Source: Hyalella azteca
Lineage: Eukaryota > Arthropoda > Malacostraca > Amphipoda > Hyalellidae
Direction: 5' to 3'
Length of the DNA stretch: 64,000 bases
NCBI RefSeq assembly: GCF_000764305.2
Contig: NW_025946858.1
Location: 1-64,000, forward strand
Below, piece by piece: positions 47,151 through 59,770 of the stretch. Made by a program: the position numbers and the translations under genes. Within the stretch, counting starts at the first letter, position 1, and the number at the start of each line of letters is the position of its first letter. The notes under the pieces are model-generated. The model was not told the DNA's origin and did no database searches. It saw nothing but the letters and a program-made list of their open reading frames with translations.

Positions 47151-48454
47151 ATCGTGTCCCGATTGAGATATTGAAAATATGAATGACATATTAATAGTCA
47201 AAATCCACCTCATGCCAACTCGTCAATGCGGTAATTATTCTACCGTGCGCAATCTCATTATCTTATTATCTCTGAATTCATTGCCTGGAACCAGTCAGTC
47301 CACAACAGCCGCTATCGCTGATTAACTATCCATCTTCCTGGCTTACAGCTATTTGCATTGGGTTGCCTCATTGTAATGAAGATTATTAGTTGTGACAGAA
47401 TTTAAAATGCTGCAGTGCCAATAGTGAAAAAATGAATGATTGATTTCCAATGAGACACGCTAGAAGAGGAATCCCTGGCATTCCCAGGACTTCAACAAGA
47501 GAAGTTATAGAGACGTAATATGTACGTCATTGAGCGCTGGTACGTCATTAAGCGTTGGTACGTTATTCGACGACTGTTGTACGTTGGAGTTATAACGATC
47601 TGGTGTTGGGTCTCCACTGTATATATGATTTAGGTTAGCATATTAGACGATCTTAACCCAAATTACGAATAATTTGTGTTTGTAAACGTTTTTAGTTAAA
47701 ATATTAAACTCATATTCTTTCACTCAAAATGTATTACTTGCCAAGTACCAGCGACCTCCGATCGAGGCCAGTACATGTTAGCGGACACCCGCTACATTTA
47801 TTTAATAAAGCCGTGCCTTCTAACGTAAATAAGCATTGAAGGAAGCCCTGTTTAAATTTCATTGAATCAATTGAACAATTCGGATTCAATATACTTTTGC
47901 TTGTGTTCATTGCTCATATATAAATTGGCAACATTTGCAGAATTGATCATTTGTTTTGCACAATATGTATTTTTGATAGAGTATTTAGGTGAGACTGTGT
48001 GAATGATTGTGAGCTTTAACTGATATTGCGTGTCGTAGGATTGACCGAACACACAATTCACGATTTCATCCTTAGTTGAAAAGTTTCCTGCAGTCTCAAG
48101 AAGTGTTCTTTACGAAATAGTCTAATCAGGCGGCAAGCTTCTGTGACGATGGCATACAAAAGATGGTGCCAAGATACAATAAATACCTATATATTAATAT
48201 GAATTGTGTAGAAAATTAGAATAAAGTAAGACCTTTCTTGTGAAAATTTTATTTGGATGAATCAATTTTTTTCAAAGCTGTCCTTGCTTTAAAATCACGC
48301 CTCGTATGGAAAGTCCGGCTTATGAAACTACATCCATAGAATTGGAATTTTATTGATGTCACTCCAAACATCAACCTTCGAGTTTTGTTGGTCAATTAAG
48401 AATCTGCACCTTATTCAATTACATGGAGACACTTCCAGACACCGCAGTCGCGGT

Positions 48455-48613
48455 GTACGAGTAGAGTTGTGCATGATGCGCAGCATGGTACGTCGCTATG
48501 CTGAGCACAGAGCTCGAGTTGTCGCCCTGGAAACCTACTTCAGTACGTACCAACCTCAATCAGAGAGAAGCTTTAACGCCGAACAGTTCAGCATACCTGT
48601 GTCCCGAATATGA
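48455..48613 (+). CDS. Candidate conserved exon of unknown function (B3)
   Basis: Counterpart of 32,256-32,417: GVRVELCMMRSMVRRYAEHR and on. Two replacement differences (Ser/Cys and Cys/Phe) against four synonymous ones. Confidence 0.3.
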   Translation, partial: VRVELCMMRSMVRRYAEHRARVVALETYFSTYQPQSERSFNAEQFSIPVSRI

Positions 48614-48644
48614 TTTTGAAAATTTGCTTCATCCAATCGTCTTC

Positions 48645-50898
48645 TATTTTATAACAAAGCTCAAGAGAACCACCAAAAAATAAAGGGTATGAGGATTTCT
48701 GTAGTTCCTTGCAATAGCTGAGGCGACCGCGGATCCCAATAGCGATGTGAAGACTGTCGTAAGGCGCAGGTGGGAAACATGCAATCTATACCAGAGCCCT
48801 GGCAACCGTTGCTAGGGACGCTTTTCAGATCTCCGTTAGGCACCGCAGAATCGATTAGATCTCCGTCAGGCAATCGCTCAATCGATTCTTTATTCGCACA
48901 TTTTATTTGTTATAACTATATTACACCGAAATTTATCTTTCATTATTTCATTTCTGCTAGGTATGATTATTATTGAAGAAAAAATGTCTGACTGCTGAGC
49001 GAGTCCGTGGAGATACACATGCATCATCCACGACTGGCTAGAATTCCGAATTTATGCAGCCGAAGTCCAGCGCGATTATTCGCGCTCATTTCATTACAGC
49101 GTAATTTTATTATGCTAAAATCCATTAATTCATAATTACTAAGAATAAAAAAATTAATCTATTCGTGATTTCAACATTTTTTTTGAATTACAAGATTTAT
49201 ATTGGATTCAGGACATTTATTAGAGGCGGCTTGTGGTATTTATTGATGGTAACAGTTAGGAGAAGAGCGGTATGACGAGACGGGCGGCGCAGGATGTTCA
49301 TCCGAAATTTTTCCCTAGAAGGACCGACGTTATGAATTAACTCCTGGCTTATTTTTCTTAGGCTCAAGTCAGGATTAATATATTGATTATAGGTGTCAAT
49401 GTTGTTGATTGTCAGCCCACCCGAGTTTATATCAGGCATTACCTTGTATTACAAACAAAACAGTTTTCCTTGTCCGGCTTAGATTGGAAACCATAAAATT
49501 TCTCACCATTCTATATTGCACAATTAACTTTCACAATTTATAACAGGCAAAAGGGTTAATGTCCTAATTGGATAAAAGACTTGTGGAAGGATGACGTCCT
49601 CGCCAGATCAAAGCTAAAAATCATTGCCAGGAAATTCGAAACTTCGTAGTCGGCCACGGCAATTAACAGATTCTCTCAGTATTTCCCCCTAAATTTTGAT
49701 TCAAGTTCATTAAATTACTACGCACGTGTAGCGCAATTAATTGCAAGCTGAGTAACTGAACAGTGAAGAGACTCTTCAAATGAGGATCAGATGGATTATA
49801 AAAAAACTTCAATGTGGGAAGAGACTCTTCAAATGAGGATCAGATGCATTATAAAAAACTCCATTGTGGGAAAAATTATGAGTGGGTTGGTCCATGCCTT
49901 AAGTAACGCAGGTCGCTAATTCAGTCGATCTGATCATGATGCGCTTACACGCTGAGAATGTAGTTCAAACAAAACCGGCCGAAGATTTTCTTGGAAAAAT
50001 AAAAAATTCATTGAATTTTGCTGCTTTTAATACAGTAGAACACGAATTGCCAGATCTGAATTTAATTCGTACACTTAACATGACATCAGCAATGGATTCG
50101 TCACAACGGCCGGATAATTCTTAGTAGTAGAAACATGAATGTGTCAGTGAGAGCCTCGCGAGTCATGATGCATTCACGCAAATTGCGAATCTTGATGGTC
50201 TCTCATAGCGGTATGACAGACAAATGTTGCATTAAATTAACAACTGCCTGCAATTAAAATTGACTGACGTTAGAAGGCAGTAAATGGAGTCTGGAATTAG
50301 TGCGCCTTCTTACATGTACATACATATAGTTCTGCCGTCATCACTCGTGACACGTGGATGACGAACATAGGCAGAACGTGACTGCTATGCGATGCGACCG
50401 GAAAAAAAAGTATCATTTCTGAATTAAAATTTAATATTTGACTGGTCACAACTCCCAAGTCTGAAAACACATTTTTCTTACTAAATATTTATAACGACAA
50501 ACACTAGATTTACATTCATTTATAAAAGGGCAGTTTGAATATTGCGCCGCTGCAGGGCCAATGACCGCATTTACGCAAAAAATTTTTGAACTATTTTTTA
50601 ATTCCACATACCGTGAACATTCATGTTTCTTGTAAGAGAAAAATCTTTTCATTGAAGTATAAATCATAACGATTGACGAGAAATTGCGTTTATATACGAG
50701 TATTAGGTTCTACGGGAATGATCATGTATGAATATCATCGTTATCTGAAACTAATTATTGATTGATATGCATTAAACAAAATGAATACGAAGATAGTCCA
50801 TGCACTAAACAAAATTTAAGAATAATTACACAGGGGTCAAAAATAATAATTACACAGCCACCCACGCGCCCGTAAAATCCACCGGTCAACCTAGGTCC
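48645..50898 (-). repeat. Segmental duplication block A, copy A3 (5' flank only)
   Basis: Matches A1 20,209-22,488. No dynein coding exon is included. Joined to B3 on the left and directly to the 14-bp satellite of B4 on the right. Confidence 0.95.
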
Positions 50899-51430
50899 TG
50901 ATGTCAACAAGCTGATGTTAACATGTTGGTGTTAACATGATGATTTTAACATGTTGATGTTAACATGTCGATGTTAACAAGTTGATGTTAACATGTTGAT
51001 GTTAACATGTTGATGTTAACATGTTGATGTTAACATGATGATTTTAACATGTTGATGTTAACATGTTGATGTTAACTTGTTGATGTCAACAAGCTGATGT
51101 TAACATGTTGATGTTAACATGATGATTTTAACATGTTGATGTTAACATGTTGATGTTAACAAGTTGATGTTAACATGTTGATGTTAACATGTTGATGGTA
51201 ACATGTTGATGTTAACATGATGATTTTAACAAGTTGATGTTAACATGTTGATGTTAACATGTTAATGTTAACAAGTTGATGTTAACATGTTGATGTTAAC
51301 TTGTTGATGTTAACTTGTTGATGTTAACATGTTGATGTTAACATGTTGATGTTAACAAGTTGATAGTTACATGTTGATGTTAACATGTTAATGTTAACCT
51401 GTTAATGTTTATGATGTTAAGATGATGTTA
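50899..51430. repeat. 14-bp satellite array, expanded version in B4
   Basis: About 38 units of GTTAACATGTTGAT with higher-order variants (GATGATTTTAACATG recurs every few units), so amplification was partly by multi-unit blocks. Confidence 0.95.
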
Positions 51431-52030
51431 AGGTGTTAAGAATAATGTTTAAGTTGTTCATTGTGGTAATTATTCAGGTTTTCTGTTTTAGGAATGCGTA
51501 CTCTTTTTCAATCATAGCTTGAGCTTTTATCTAATGTTGTGATTCCAGAATTACAAAAATGGGACTTTTTAAATATCCCAAACAATCGGATTTTATTAAA
51601 AAACGGGTTTTATTAAATGAAAGAAACGAGCAAAAGGGGTTTTTCCTTTTCCCAGTTATTTCATTTATGCCTAGCATCAAAGTCCTTATCATATGTGTTG
51701 ATTATTAATATTTTATGCTGGAGGGTATCAACCTTTATTATTACATATGCTGAAATTTTTTTCTAATATTTTCAATTTTCTAAACAGTAAGTGAACATGT
51801 CAGCGACAACTAATCAATGAAAATAATATGTATTGAATCAATTAACCCAGTTCTGAGCCGTTTTCTTGCTTCTCAAAACTTAAATAGTGCAAGCCTCTAA
51901 AGAAACATTTTTCAGTTTTTTCCTCTTAACTTTTGAAGAACTAGACTTAGAGAGACTTAACTAGACTTATTATTTACGAGCAAGAAGCCCTCATGTCCCC
52001 GAAAACACAAAAAAACACCAAATATTTTGT
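50899..52030. repeat. Segmental duplication block B, copy B4 (truncated)
   Basis: 14-bp satellite followed by sequence collinear with B1 about 23,830-24,414, then loss of homology. Confidence 0.9.
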
Positions 52031-52192
52031 CATTCTAACATTCTAACTTAGCTTTAGTAAAATTTAATTTGCATTCAATAAACAAAACACCTTACTGACA
52101 TAGCCATGTACGTGTTCTCTTTCCGAACGTCTAATAAATCTATTAAGAAAAAGGAGCGCCTGCGGGAGAATTGAAGACAAAACTTGCAAGAC

Positions 52193-52391
52193 ACACCTCA
52201 TCAGCTTCTCTGGATACCACAGTGGTCCCGCGGGATTCATTCGGGCATTTGGCAGCACCAAACTTCATGGATCCCACCCTATACCAGTTTCTTGTAGCCT
52301 CATCTGTGGAGCACTGATGGATACCTATATAAAGCTCACTACGCCAGCCGCCCTGAGGATCGTCGACTTCCACCCACTCCATGTGACCCAT
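52193..52391 (-). CDS. Candidate exon, product not recognised
   Basis: Open frame starting MGHMEWVEVDDPQGGWRSEL and continuing IGIHQCSTDEATRNWYRVGS. An AG acceptor (GGCTTAG|G) lies just before the ATG and a donor-like GATGAG|GTGTGT follows. The composition is balanced and richer in G+C than its surroundings, with several Trp and Cys, so it reads like a real exon. I cannot place it in a family, and no partner exon was found. Confidence 0.4.
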
Positions 52392-52627
52392 CCTAAGCCA
52401 GGCCGATCCTCAATTCATACACCGTAAGTTCGGCAGTGAATACGTGTATCTCTGTGTCCGGAAAGGTGTTTTGTGAAGATCCTAAGCCGCTTCACGGCCT
52501 GTTCTTATAATAAAGACGATGTGCCTCATTTAAGTAAATTAAAGTAATTGATAGTCGATAACGAAATGACAAGTGATTTAAATGATTGCAATAATAGCTT
52601 TAATTGATAAAATTGATTAATTGTAAN

Positions 52628-52897
52628 CCATTACATACTTTTGATACTAGTTCCATTTATGTTAAGCTCGCAATTGTCTATTTATTGCCATTTTGAAAAA
52701 ATTTTAAATCAATTTTTAAAAATATTTTACAATTTTTATCGCCAAAAAAAACTTTTTGTGTATAAAAGTTAAGTGATTGGAGTGCATATAAATTTTTAGT
52801 CACTCGACGTAAGCCAAAGTAAACGAAGGGATCAAAAAATACAACCACAAGTATTTCAGTATAATTCGAGAATGATAAACATACGAATACTGCATGG
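52628..52897. repeat. Block C, copy C2
   Basis: Matches 33,412-33,634 with small indels. Begins immediately after the N at 52,627. Confidence 0.9.
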
Positions 52898-54754
52898 ATG
52901 ATCCTTAAGATTAACATTATTGTGAAGAATTGAATGATCAATCGTAAAGCTGGAGATACACTTGGTTCCTAACAATACACGAACAATGCCCACAAATTGG
53001 ATAGAGGGAATGTTCTGCTGCAACTCAGTAACTCATCTCTCAAGATATGATGATCAGACAACATACAATAGGCTTGATCAGATATCGCGGTTGTTAACAC
53101 GAGGTGAGCAGTTGATTCAAATCAGAGCTACTCTAACAACCGCTGCGTCGAGTAATTTCAGGGCTGTTATATTATTATTACTGTCAGGGCTTTTATTATT
53201 GCCTAGAGCTTTCATCAAAGATCTGCAATCATTTCTTTTTAGAAACTTTGATGAATTTTTTTAATTTTATATGAAATAACTAACGAACAGCTATGCCTTA
53301 TCTTGAAAAAAAAAACAGGAAGTAGAAAGTGGTTCATTCAACCGATTTATTTACTGCTTAATAATCAATCGCATCAGTAAGTCTTGACCGAACATCATGA
53401 GGTCGATGTTGATCAATGAACAACTGCCACGGCAAAGACCCCAGCCGCTGTCAAGGAATTAGGTCGGTGCAACCACCGCGCTCCCAACTAAGTTTAAGTT
53501 ACCACAGTACCTGTTCTGAAACAATTAATGGTCTGAAGAAGGGGAATGGTGGATAGCCGTACAATAATTATAATGGAGCACGAATAGGCTCCCTACAAGG
53601 AAGGCATGTCTAAGCTAATAATAACGGTGAACAATTGCCATCGCATCGGTACTAAATTAAATTAAAGCCCAAAATCATCACCAACGGCGTCAAGTTATGA
53701 CTTTGATTCTGAGACTGAAATGGTACAAGAATCTATATTGAATTTGTGACCGTCTTGACATGACTATTTGACTATGCAAATTTGACTAGCACTCTGGAAA
53801 GGCATTGAGAACATCGCAACAATTAAGGTCGACATATCATCTACCCAAGTGCTGATGTCCTGAACCCATATCACGACCGAAAGATGGGACCAAGTTGGGC
53901 GGTGGAGGTCTAGGCGGCACCTTGGAGGTTGATGGGTTGGAGAGTCTATATATACAGTATAGCACCTATATATCGACGCTCGTTCGAAACGTAGAAGGCG
54001 GCACGAAAAGTCGATAGGCCCACCCTCACGAACAGATCGAAAAGGACTTTAACAGTCAGCGATGGGAGCAGGTGCGAGACCGACTAACCATGAAGAATGA
54101 AGACCGTCGAAAGTTAAGTCTGTGTTCAGCAACATTGCTACATCCTGTAATACTCCTTTTCTCCCATTGAAATATTGTTTGTAGAATGAAAATAGCAAAA
54201 AATAGGCGACATGAAGGAAATTGGTGCAATTTCACATTTTGAATTGATGAAATGAATGGGATAAAGTGCATGCATTCGATAGTCAAAATTCAGTCAGAGC
54301 CACGGGGAATAATTTTGGCTAAATATTTCATATTTAGATTGAGTTTAGCCCTCAGATTTATTTATCAGCACTTGTCAATTCAGCACTTGTCAAATAGTGT
54401 CAATTTTCCTATTTCCAGCAATGAGATGAATAAGTAGAAATCGGGTAAAGTTATTTACAGATGAACTTAATTGAAGGCAAGAACAAATTCATAGCTTAGA
54501 AATGATGGCAGCAAAGCTTGTATTACTACGGAGCAAGTCTCGATGCAGAACTTGCAGGGCTCAATGCAGAGCTTGGATTAGGACAGAGAACGGCTCGACG
54601 CAGAGCTTAAATATATCATTGTTGGGAGCGAGACATCAATTATTGGTTGTCATTATTATCATCTCTCTGATCTGCTGGTTAAATTTGTGACCGGGAAAAT
54701 TTTGATACATTGATTATTTCTAATGTTGTTCAGCTACGAAATTACTTGCTTTCT
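52898..54754. other. No gene recognised
   Basis: Mixed AT-rich sequence. A 100-codon open frame at 52,962-53,264 has no recognisable domain. A small GCAGAGCTT/GCAGAACTT repetition lies at 54,540-54,610. Confidence 0.4.
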
Positions 54755-55690
54755 TATAGTATGTCACTTGAAATTTCGTTCACTATTCAAGCCCATATGG
54801 TTCTAGAACAGCCTCTGAATACTGCCTCTAACTACTACTGCCAAAAGTAATAGCAATTGAGTCATGACCACCCTCTAATTTGGTTTTACAATTAGTGGCC
54901 ATCTAAAATCGAGTCGGCTAATAGCGAAAATATTCTAAACATTGCATTTATGAATTTTTTTTTATAAACCAAATTCATATTCCGGTAACTTCCGGTACCA
55001 GAAAATTTCGTGGAACGAACTTGCTCGCTTTGTTTGGTTCGCAACCATTAGCAACGCATATAAATCGTTAGCTGCAAGTCTCCTAACCAAACGACTGTGG
55101 GCTGTAATTGATATGTTCCTGTGCGGTCATCGATCCAGCCTCCAGGGTGAATTAGAATATAACACTTTGAACATTTCAGCTGCTGAAGTTTGATGAAGTT
55201 TTGACGCCTGTTTTTCCGAGCGCTGAAGCCTCTGACACATGCTGGTTTATTCTTAATGTTATAGTACATGTGTGATTGGTACGTTAGTCATTGCATCTCG
55301 TGATTGTTATGGATCTTGCATTGCGTGCCAGAGATTTCATGATTTTTTTATAGAATTTCGAATAAAGGAAGTTCAAGCCACGCCAAAATTGGACTTTAAA
55401 ATGATTTCATTGTTTAAATAGTTTATTATCAAGATCTGCTTTGAACTACTTTAGGATCGTTTTTATGGTGTCAAGTAACTTACTGTATAATTAATTATAT
55501 TAAAAAATAATATCAAAATTATGAACGTGCATCGACTTCAGTAATTGTGTACGACCTGGCCACGCTCTCCTCGAGCTCTACTTCAATTGCTTAAGCATGT
55601 TGGGCATATGGCTGCCTGACTCGGAGCTTATTTTATTCTTCATTCAGTTAATTAGGGATTTAGTCTGCAAAGGACGATTGGTTTTTGCTG
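54755..55690. repeat. Dispersed repeat, left copy
   Basis: Diverged direct copy of 62,878-63,730. Shared blocks include CACTTGAAATTTCGTTC, GGTCATCGATCC(A/G)GCCTCCAGGGT, CAGCTGCTGAAGTTT, GAAGCCTCTGA(C/T)A and GCATCGACTTC, in the same order. Confidence 0.75.
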
Positions 55691-56057
55691 TCAAGCTATG
55701 TTAATAGCTTTAATAAGTTTGATAAAACGAACTGCTGTTATTGTCAACTTTCAGTTCAATAAGAGAAAGACGCTAGAAAGCTACCGGCGTATTTTTTCAT
55801 TTTTTTAAAATATGATCGACAAAGTAGGAAACACAGGCATCATACAATTATCCGTATCGTAAATGGTTAAATTTAGCTTTTTTTATTTGAAATTATCAAT
55901 AAATGCTACTATGACACCCCCTTAATTATGTCACCAATTATTTAAAAAATCATTTATTAAACTGACTCTTGATAATAATTCACAAAATGAAAGGAAGAAA
56001 GTTCTCTGTGTGCCCTTCGAAACTTGCTCACGTTTGAGAACACACAAAGTTTAACAC

Positions 56058-56128
56058 AAGTCGATGAGACTGTGTCGATCGATACACAAGTCGATGAGAC
56101 AAGTCAGATCAAGTCGATGAGACTGTGA
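56058..56128. repeat. Short AAGTCGATGAGAC repeat
   Basis: AAGTCGATGAGAC occurs three times in about 70 bp. Confidence 0.7.
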
Positions 56129-56257
56129 TGTTCAGATGGAACTAAAAATATTTAAGTGCGGCACAGAGTAAGACATCTGTCCTATAAATGCGTCCTGCCT
56201 AAAGCTGTAAATCTTATTATCAAAGGATTATTCGTCATACAACTTTTACAGGCAACT

Positions 56258-56480
56258 GCTACGTTCGAACACTCATCACTGCAACGTTCCAACATGCATC
56301 ACTATAGCATTCCAATACGCATCACTATAGCGATCCAACTGGCATCCCTGTAACGTTTCAACACGCATCATCGTAACGTTCCAACACGCATCATTGTAAC
56401 GTTCCAACACGCATCATTGTAACGTTCCAACACGCATCACAGTAGAGATCCAACGGGCGTTATTGCAGCATTCCAACGCG
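56258..56480. repeat. 23-bp minisatellite, about 9 copies
   Basis: Units of the type AACGTTCCAACACGCATCAT(TGT), most regular at 56,345-56,430 and degenerate at the edges. Confidence 0.9.
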
Positions 56481-59400
56481 CGTTCCCGCGAATTTGGGAG
56501 CGAGTGTAGCGATTATTAAATGCCACATTGGCGTATTGCTCACTGAAGAAGAGATTAATTCCTAAGGATTTTGCTAAATGCCTTCCATACGCCTGCTAAC
56601 GAATAACTTTTTATGTACGAGTACAGTATTCATTCATAAATCAGCATATTATTCAGGAATAAACGTGTACAATATATTTAGTATCAATATAAACGTGTAC
56701 AATGGGCATGACATTCATGCAGATATGAGTTTTAAATTCAGTTGATAAGAGAACCGGCACAAACTGTACACGTTGGCAGCGTTTTAATCTAGCTGCTTCA
56801 CATGCGAGTAGCACCTTCCACAGTTGTTTGCATGTCAAAAGTAATCAGACAGAACTTAATCTTTTCGTCTCGGATACATTTACTATCGTCAATTCTATTC
56901 GTACAATTGGTGGTTTGGGACCGAGAAGTCCAGTCAGTCACGAAAGGGTTAAATTAGTTTTTCAACTTGAACTCGAAGCACACGAGAACACATCAATGCA
57001 TCTTTAAGTCATGCGTCGTTAAGTACACCTTCATATTTCATTCATTTGAAATTTGTTTGACAGTCTAAGTTCAACAGTTCCTCGTGTATAAGATCCACTT
57101 TCAGTCAATCACTCTCCGACTAGGTCTAGGTTTCGAGTCACGTTGATCTCCTCGACACTTATGGTTAATTCCTGTTTTTTGATTGATAAAATATAAATTT
57201 TTCCCGTTTATTTTCGTCTCATGAGCGGAAGTAGTTTTTAGATCATTAACGAGACTGTCTCTGTCGTAAACACTGTGTGCTCCAGAGGTCTATATTTATA
57301 CAGTATGTCACGTTTCTCTGTCAGGTGAGATATCTAGTAGGATGGAGCGTTTTCTTAACTTTTGGATTTCTATTCCACAACAGTGCGGAAAAGTCATGGA
57401 AGTGCATATAAACGATATGATGATTCTAATAATGAATAATGTAATATACTAATAATTTTTATGCAAATTTTATCCCCTAAGGTTGATTCTTTTGTGTTTC
57501 GAAGGTCGTTTGAAAATGTTAAAAATATGTAACAAAAACATATAAAAAAATGTTACGAAAAATCCATGTGGTATATTAAAAGTAACGATGATCAAAATGA
57601 TCAAGAAAACGTCTTTAAAATATAAGTTTCAACTTTCTATGCCATATATTATCGGCTTCATTTTTAGAATGTCATAAGAAACGTTAACAAATACGAGAGT
57701 GAAACATATATATGAATATTTTGTGCAGAATAAACTTAGGTTACTTAAGGGTTGCCGTAGGTAAAAACCATCATTAAAAATTCTTTGGGATACATTTTTA
57801 ATGTCTAGAGTATATTATTATCTCCATGGTTAGAGGGTCACTCTAAAAATGACGAATTATTTAGTCATAAGACATCAGAATTTTCCTTCTTAACTAATTT
57901 CAACCTGGATATTGCATTACAAACTATTTGACCTATGCAAGATCAACTCTCAACGTGTTGATACCTTCGAGACGTCATCCCTAGATAACATTCTGAGAAT
58001 CATCATAAGAACAAAGCTGTTGAAAAATCGCGTTTCCCGTAATGAGAAAAATAAAAGTTGCCATCTAGTAGCGAGCAGACGTAAAAATTATCTAAATACA
58101 ATTAAGCATTCATGGTAAAATGACTAAGGGACTAAACAAAAATGTAATTAGTATATATTATATTAGCTACCACACTACCACAACCACTCAGAACCCTCAG
58201 AACCACCGAATATAACAGAACCCGCGACCACTCAGAACGCCGCCGCAGTGTAATCCATCAAGTAGTTGATTATTGCAAGCTTCTGTGCTGCTCCATCCAA
58301 TCTCCTTTAAACTGGCATTATCATTATAGATCAGTGGGTATCACTTACAATTTTAAATAATCATTCGAAAGCAGTCATTTGCCAATATTGCTAAGGAAAG
58401 ATGTCTGCAAATCGATTAAACTAATTTTTACAACCCATTTTAAGGTCTTGCTAACGAAGGCTGATATAAGGGCCTTTGCTACCTCTCACGGGCCATCGCT
58501 ACCTCCAATATGGTGCCGGAGATAGCGATTAAAATCTTAAATGTCCAGGAACGCCAATTCGCACTTTTATTGTTTTGAGAAGTCTTCTGAAAGAATTGAT
58601 AATACTTGAACATTTAAGAGGATGTTTTGATAGAAACTATCCGTGCACTAGAATTTTGACTTGCATGGACGATTGGATTGTTAATTTCTCCCTCGTCTTC
58701 CTCAACAACGAACGCAATCGTCATCCCATTTTTGTCCGAAGCACCAAATCGCTGATTTCATTCGGCGTCGAAAGGTTCAATGTGTCGACATTTAAATTCA
58801 AATGCATTCAGTATTTGAGCGAAGATTGCGCATAATATATCGAACAAACCTTTCAGCGGCAACTAACACCACGAATAATTATCGAATACAGATGTTAACG
58901 GAGCTACATTATGAATAAGCGCTAAGACGGCACATGCTTAGGTACATGTGTGTCTAATGGCCATTGCATTGGTAACAATTTTAGGAAAAACATCCATGTT
59001 GGAGTGACCCTCGTGCGATGAAGATAATAATATGAAGCCTTACATTTGAAAATGTATCTACATGAAATTTTTTCCGCACTGTTTTGAACCCGAAATCCAA
59101 AAAGTTGAAAAGAACGCTCCACTCCAATATCAATGTAAGACAAAGTAAACTGTCTACGTCTGAATTGGTCAAACTCATGAAGCGAAGTATAGCGTTATAA
59201 CTCAAATCTTTTGATCAAAATGTTCTCTGTCATCCATTCCTCTACTTCGCCTTTATTAGACACAATGCCATTAGACACAATGACATCGGCATTGCGTAAA
59301 AGAAACAGAATTGAGTATTTAACCGGATTTCTGCATGAACTATATTCTGGGATAAATGTAACTTCGGGTAATTCAAGACGGTGTAATCTCGTGTTGTATT

Positions 59401-59667
59401 AGCGCGTATGGGGAAGAAAGTGTAATACAAAAAATCCCGTACGACACCATCAACATGCTTGTCAGTGGCGGGAACGATTTTTAGACTATAGTGTCCCTAC
59501 TAACGTTTTCTGCAGCGATTGATGAACTTGTAAATGCTATCTTTCAGATCATCAGGTAATTGACTGCCAACATTTTTTGGGTAGAGTTTAATTAACTAGT
59601 TGAGAAGATTTATAGAGTGTTAGCATCTGTTAAAATTATAAGTCATCGCAGTATAAGTGCTACGGGA

Positions 59668-59770
59668 ATGAAGCCTCGCCCATGGCTGTCAGGCGTGCTC
59701 TGCCTGGCGCTGTATCTCGCCCACTCGGCAGCCCTCGGAGACTACTCGTCGATCTCGGCGAGGTCCCTGG
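59668..59770 (+). CDS. First coding exon of a secreted or membrane protein (signal peptide)
   Basis: ATG at 59,668 opens MKPRPWLSGVLCLALYLAHS, then AALGDYSSISARSL. It is a textbook signal peptide: basic n-region, hydrophobic core LSGVLCLALYLA, and small residues before a likely cleavage site near ALG|D. The exon ends at a consensus donor CTGG|GTGAGT in phase 1. A further upstream in-frame ATG at 59,617 would bury the signal and is not preferred. High G+C compared with its surroundings. The intron that follows is filled with transposons and no second exon is in the window, so the mature protein is unknown. Confidence 0.75.

Larger units (their letters stand above)
41347..48639. repeat. Segmental duplication block B, copy B3
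   Basis: Collinear with B1 from 24,130 to 32,443 without the 1-kb segment. Lacks the 14-bp satellite start. Parts are visually identical to B1 over more than 1 kb. Confidence 0.95.
55691..59667. other. Mostly featureless AT-rich sequence upstream of the secreted-protein exon
   Basis: Apart from the tandem repeats listed separately I see no exon I can support. Promoter elements for the exon at 59,668 could lie here but none is recognisable. Confidence 0.35.

Noticed and set aside
52962..53264. 100-codon plus-strand open frame
   Set aside because: No domain, no splice context, ends in Phe/Leu-rich AT-derived sequence; not supportable as a gene.
59617..59667. Upstream ATG for the signal-peptide exon
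   Set aside because: It would add 17 residues before the basic n-region and spoil an otherwise typical signal peptide.
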